From Chalara sp. BL73 (lineage: Eukaryota; Ascomycota; Leotiomycetes; Helotiales), in contig CAKJVC010000147.1 in NCBI GenBank assembly GCA_918026815.1, positions 124,001-188,000 of the forward strand: DNA of 64,000 bases. Direction: 5' to 3'. The notes under the pieces were generated by a model. The model was not told where the DNA came from and searched no databases. It worked only from the letters and a program-made list of their open reading frames with translations. How positions within the stretch are numbered: position 1 is the first letter of the stretch; every line of letters begins with the position of its first letter. The translations under genes and the position numbers were made by a program. This document shows, in pieces, positions 59,981 through 64,000 of the stretch.

Positions 59981-61398
59981 GATGTGAGATTGGCTGGATT
60001 GTCAGAAGCTTTTCAAGGGTCCAATGAGACTTTGATGTGTTGGTGGGTGAATGAATATTTGGAAGTGTACGCCTCTTGGTGTGGTGTTGCCACTGAGTGG
60101 TTTGTTCTTTCGAAAGTGGACTTACTGAGTTCGAGCCCATCGTTAACGACAACAAGCGGACTGCACGTTGTGTTTCCTCCTTGGATGAACTATAATGCTT
60201 GCTTGTTGCTTTTATGACGGGAGCGGAACGTTCTATCGAAGTTGGAAAGGAATGAGAGCTGGCTGTAAGTCAGTTTGAGTTGTAAAAGCCTGGAATGGTT
60301 TCGCTGCTTGTTCCTTTGTTGACAAGCACAAACATCTGGTTAAGTAAAACAACCTGCCCGATCCCTCTGTCTATTTGGCCCATCTTATGTGTGCATTTTA
60401 TTTGTGGGTGGACTCAGACGAAACTGTTGCTGCATGAATTGAGACATATCAAGTGCTTTGACAAAAGGACCTGATAGACCAATGGCAACGAGTTAAGAAA
60501 TTCTATGACAGCTCTCTTCTAGAAAGGAAGGAAGCTTCTTCTTTACACCTCTGCAAGCAAAGTATGTAATGAAAAAAAAAATAATGAGCGCCGGGTCATT
60601 TAAGAAACGACGGCGAAGTTTAACAAAAAGTAATATGTTGTACTACGAGTAACCTCAGGCACAATCAAAGAGATCCTAAGGGAAATCAATGAGAAGGGTG
60701 CCAAAAATTATGGCGACACAAGCACCTATATTAGGCAAGCCCAATATATACACAAGATCGATGTTTACCTAGGGAGGATCAGCTCCATCTAAGCGGAAAT
60801 ACGGAACACAGCATGAGTGGACTGTGGCTTATACTCCTTCTAATTACTGCATATACTGTTGATATATATCCTCAGCGCTGAGTCCTAGATTTGGGTCAGC
60901 AGAATGATTGATATTATGGAAGAGATATATGAAATAGTAACCTCTAATTCATAGCCTCTGCATAGGCAATTGGATGGCCAACCATGCGTCCTTCCAGTAG
61001 GGTCCTCGTCCCGTACGCCTATCTGTCATTGCACCTATCCACTCAAACCTAGTGCCCGTATACAGTCAGCAAACATGACAGGGCTATACTTTTAACCTCA
61101 AGACATGAGATATCACATCCCTTTTCTTCGCCAAGAACCACGTCCCCTATATAGCTGTAAATGGCTGGCCGATTTAGCGGTTTTTTGGTGGTTGTTTTTG
61201 ATACCACGAGAGAGGAATAGACCAATGACCAGTTGGTTGCCTCCTACCCAAGGGCCTTTTTTAGGGTTTTTTGGTGACCGGAGGTCTTTGGTATGAAAAA
61301 AGGAAACATGTAAATGCCGAATATGTAGATTGAGGAGGCTTAGATGTCGAGAGAATGAAGAGAAGGCAGGGAAGGAACCGGAGGCACATATAGTTAGG
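59981..61398. other. Intergenic, no supported gene
   Basis: About 1.4 kb upstream of one minus-strand gene and downstream of another. An A9 tract lies near 60573. No coding region recognised. Confidence 0.5.
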
Positions 61399-62661
61399 TT
61401 ATCTTGTTGGCATTCTCAGAGCCTCTGCCAGGTATTCAGCTTCGAGTTCCTCCTCGACCTCACACTCCCTCAGCAGATCCTTGGTTTTTCCGTGTTTCGT
61501 TGCGAAACTTTTTGTTTGGTCACGTTTGTCTAATATGGTAACTCGATTGTCGATTACGCCTAATCTGCCTCTGCGCGTAGGTAGGTAGTAACCATAAGGA
61601 GAAGTACGAAACATAACCATCTTCCCGTCTGAATTTCTACGAAAGCTCTTCTTAGAAGGGAACCCGTGATTTCCTCCCTCAAAAACGTGCCCTTTTGGCA
61701 GCTCAGCTAGCGTACGACCCTTTGGGTCTGGGAGGTACCGCTTGTATCTGAATACCTCGGTAGGCATGTAGATCGAATGGGCAAACTTAACATGAACGGT
61801 CTTTATCGAACAGGAGGAAGAATTCTTGAGGCATGATTTCAGCTGAGGGGTTGGTTGAACCTGGCGTGGAGCTTTCATTTCCCTTTCCATATGCTTGATA
61901 TATCGCTGAACGACTTTGACTTTGGTGGTAGTCTCGCTCTCTGGAAAGTGAACCGCACGTTTTAGCCTCGGTTTAGTGGGTTCTGCGCTAACGGGAGAGG
62001 CGAGAGCAAGTGGGATAGCAACGGGAACGGCAACGCTGACAGCATTTGTTGGAACGACAGAAGGTATGGGAGTAGGCTGGCAGGCAAGTTTTGGCCGTTT
62101 TCTTGAACGTTTGCTCGTTGTAGCACCCGTTGAGCGAGGCGCGAGACGGGGGTGAGGATGTGAGGGAACCACGAGAGCCGGAGCAGTCTCAACAACAGGA
62201 TCCACAAGAGTGACTCTTGAGGAAGCCTTCAGAACGGATTGTAGTTGCTGCTGATGAGATTCTTGTCGAAGCCGAAGCGGTGGTGGTGATCCAAACTCGA
62301 GACACCTGGGAATCGCAAGAGCGATCTTGGGAGAAAGTGTCGAATGCGGAGAGAGGGTTGATGATGGAAGGCTTGGAGGAGAAACTGGTGACTCGGGTTT
62401 CTTTTCGGCTGGCTGGAGACTGCTGCATGGAGAAGTAGGAGTGAGGTTGATCGAATTCCAGGAAACTGAATTGCCGTTAAGGTAAGCGCCGGCAACCAGA
62501 ATGGCGATGATGGCCAAGGGGATGAGTATAGACATGACGCTGCTGACGATTCTTGGCTCTGTCGGTGCGCTGGCGATGTCAACAGTTGGTGCACGATGGG
62601 GATGGTCAATTCCCAAAGATGTAAAAGAAAGGAGCTCAGTGAATAGTGAAAACAAAGACAT
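61399..62661 (-). CDS. Uncharacterised single-pass membrane protein with LKSxLK/VxF motifs
   Basis: Intronless frame of 420 aa from ATG 62661; the open frame extends 25 codons upstream but without an ATG. A hydrophobic segment (IVSSVMSILIPLAIIAILVAGAYL, residues about 38-61) predicts one membrane pass. A Ser/Pro-rich region and a nuclear-signal-like KRSRKRPK (184-191) follow. Three related short motifs recur: SVLKASSRVTL (142-152), LKRAVHFPES (233-242) and LKSCLKNSS, then VHVKFAHS (274-296). The C-terminal part includes YLPDPKGRTLAELPKGHVFEG-like basic/aromatic sequence and ends in a charged helix (EVEEELEAEYLAEALRM). Family unknown to me. The repeated basic-V-x-F pattern resembles PP1-docking motifs, but this is only a resemblance. 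Confidence 0.6.
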   Translation of the reverse strand: MSLFSLFTELLSFTSLGIDHPHRAPTVDIASAPTEPRIVSSVMSILIPLAIIAILVAGAYLNGNSVSWNSINLTPTSPCSSLQPAEKKPESPVSPPSLPSSTLSPHSTLSPKIALAIPRCLEFGSPPPLRLRQESHQQQLQSVLKASSRVTLVDPVVETAPALVVPSHPHPRLAPRSTGATTSKRSRKRPKLACQPTPIPSVVPTNAVSVAVPVAIPLALASPVSAEPTKPRLKRAVHFPESETTTKVKVVQRYIKHMEREMKAPRQVQPTPQLKSCLKNSSSCSIKTVHVKFAHSIYMPTEVFRYKRYLPDPKGRTLAELPKGHVFEGGNHGFPSKKSFRRNSDGKMVMFRTSPYGYYLPTRRGRLGVIDNRVTILDKRDQTKSFATKHGKTKDLLRECEVEEELEAEYLAEALRMPTR

Positions 62662-64000
62662 TGCAGATTGCTTTGAATGCGTATGTAGAAAGTAAAGTGT
62701 GCTCTGTTCAAATGTATTTCTGATGGAGGGGAACAAGAAAAGAAAGGGAAAATGCCCTCAACAATCCATTGTGTAAAAATTTTATCACACCAAATACTAC
62801 CTCACCGCCCGCAAATATGGAAGGAGCTCTTTTTTTAATCTGTTATACACGGGGCTGGCTTCACCCAGGCAACGTTACGAAATAAATATAGGTTTTCTAA
62901 AAGGACGCCTTTGTCCTTACAAACCATAGAGAGTAATCAGGACTCGACACCTTTCACGCACCATTGCAGGCAGAGATTTTGGATTGCCAGCATAATTATT
63001 CATATGTTCGAGAAGCATGGAATAGGAGCTTCAACACACGGTAGCAACCAGGTGATGTCAAGCATTTGGCTTCTCAAACATAAATGTATCGTCACTTACA
63101 TCCCCGAGCTAGACAGGAAGGCTAGACAACATTACATCTCGAAAGACGCATATCTAAAGATGCCAACCAATTTGAGCTGCAAGCAGGTACATTAAAATTA
63201 TGGCCTCAATGCAGCAAGCTACTAGACAATGCCAAGTTCCCTGGGACCACAGCTTTGAGGATTGGAACTTTGCTCTAAATGAAGTCTTGTACTTGAAGCA
63301 AACTAACATAGTCTACCATGTAATGACATCCTACCTTTGAGATGCAAAGCGTTCACGCTAGACTGAAGAGATGTTACTGCCTGCTCAATTATTCAGCCTC
63401 GACCCATGTTCATGATACATCTGCTGTTCAAATTTATGACATAAGGTTTGATGACTATGGTTTCCTTCAGCAGATTCTTTTACAAATTTCGCAAGCGATC
63501 GATCAAGGGTAATAATCTAGCAAGTTATGAGCTCAATAGGCCTCAGGTTAGCGTTATGCTCGAGTCGTGAACATACCGAGATTCAGATCCTTTCCTTTTA
63601 ATGGTCGGGGCTCACAACTCATACAACAAATCCATATCTCAGAAGAGCCCCCTACCTCGATTCCCATGTCGCTCTTACCACTCTCTAAAGGCGATAGGCA
63701 CAACGAGTGTGTTTTCGCCAAGTGCCGCAAGCCGGACCCTGGGAATAGGCTGTGGAAGAAGTGATCGTGCGGTTTCTTGAAGCTGTGAGCAGCTATCCAG
63801 GCATCTGCGAGGACCGCCACCGCATTCGTCGGAGCTGCTAGAAGATGTAGCATACCAAGTACGAAATCTCGAATGGATATAAGTGTCGTTAGAGTTAGGA
63901 CTTGGCGATGGAAGCAAAAGAAGGGCCATCTCGCTAGAGGCTCAGGGGGGCTTGGCATTTCACATCGTCGTCAAGATTTCAGAATACATTGCTTGATTAC
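62662..64000. other. Intergenic to right edge, no supported gene
   Basis: About 1.3 kb. Open frames at 62911-63195 (plus) and 63554-63958 (minus) show no recognised motif or splice structure. A gene entering from the right edge cannot be excluded. Confidence 0.4.

Noticed and set aside
63554..63958. Minus-strand open frame of 134 codons near the right edge
   Set aside because: No motif, splice structure or recognisable family; the opposite strand is also open in part. Left as intergenic.
1..64000. CRISPR arrays or bacterial operon features
   Set aside because: Spliceosomal introns and fungal gene families throughout; no regularly spaced repeats.

Overview
This window is nuclear DNA of a filamentous ascomycete (Pezizomycotina; Leotiomycetes/Helotiales is my best guess from the gene families). 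Genes carry short introns of about 46-120 bp with GT-AG ends and TACTAAC-like branch points. They are mostly single units separated by 0.3-2.5 kb, and the housekeeping genes (ubiquitin E1, FKBP, AP beta adaptin, EMC4) are of fungal type.

Layout. Positions 1-16066 hold a siderophore locus. A very large NRPS of the ferricrocin/ferrichrome synthetase type (minus strand, running off the left edge) lies head-to-head with an L-ornithine N5-monooxygenase (sidA type). They share a 2.5 kb intergenic region with clustered GATA-factor sites, so the hydroxamate precursor enzyme and the peptide assembly line sit together. Positions 16357-28001 are an accessory stretch: an ASCH/PUA-like protein, a Zn2Cys6 regulator, a secreted alginate-lyase-fold protein with a Ser/Thr-rich tail, and an L-amino-acid-oxidase-type flavoenzyme. 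EMC4 and an AP-complex beta subunit are divergent at 28746-32347.

Positions 32348-43720 are a decayed, transposon-rich island. It holds a dipeptidyl-peptidase-III relic that has lost its catalytic middle, a TPR-protein relic, an unidentified relic, and a roughly 6.4 kb Helitron-type rolling-circle transposon. The Helitron encodes a RepHel protein and a second DUF3716-like gene. Its RepHel frame is unbroken by any frameshift but holds 12 stop codons. All 12 fall at apparent Trp positions, which implies G-to-A mutation of one strand only; this is the most unusual signal in the window.

Positions 45644-52606 are conserved: FKBP (two possible starts, mitochondrial and cytosolic), UBA1 and a glutathionyl-hydroquinone-reductase-type GST with a likely mitochondrial leader. 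Positions 53096-64000 hold a degenerate gene with an EF-hand-like segment, a small minus-strand protein, a secreted metallo-beta-lactamase-fold hydrolase and two unrecognised minus-strand genes. I saw no tRNA, rRNA or CRISPR array. Exon joins were worked out by hand from splice signals and reading phase.
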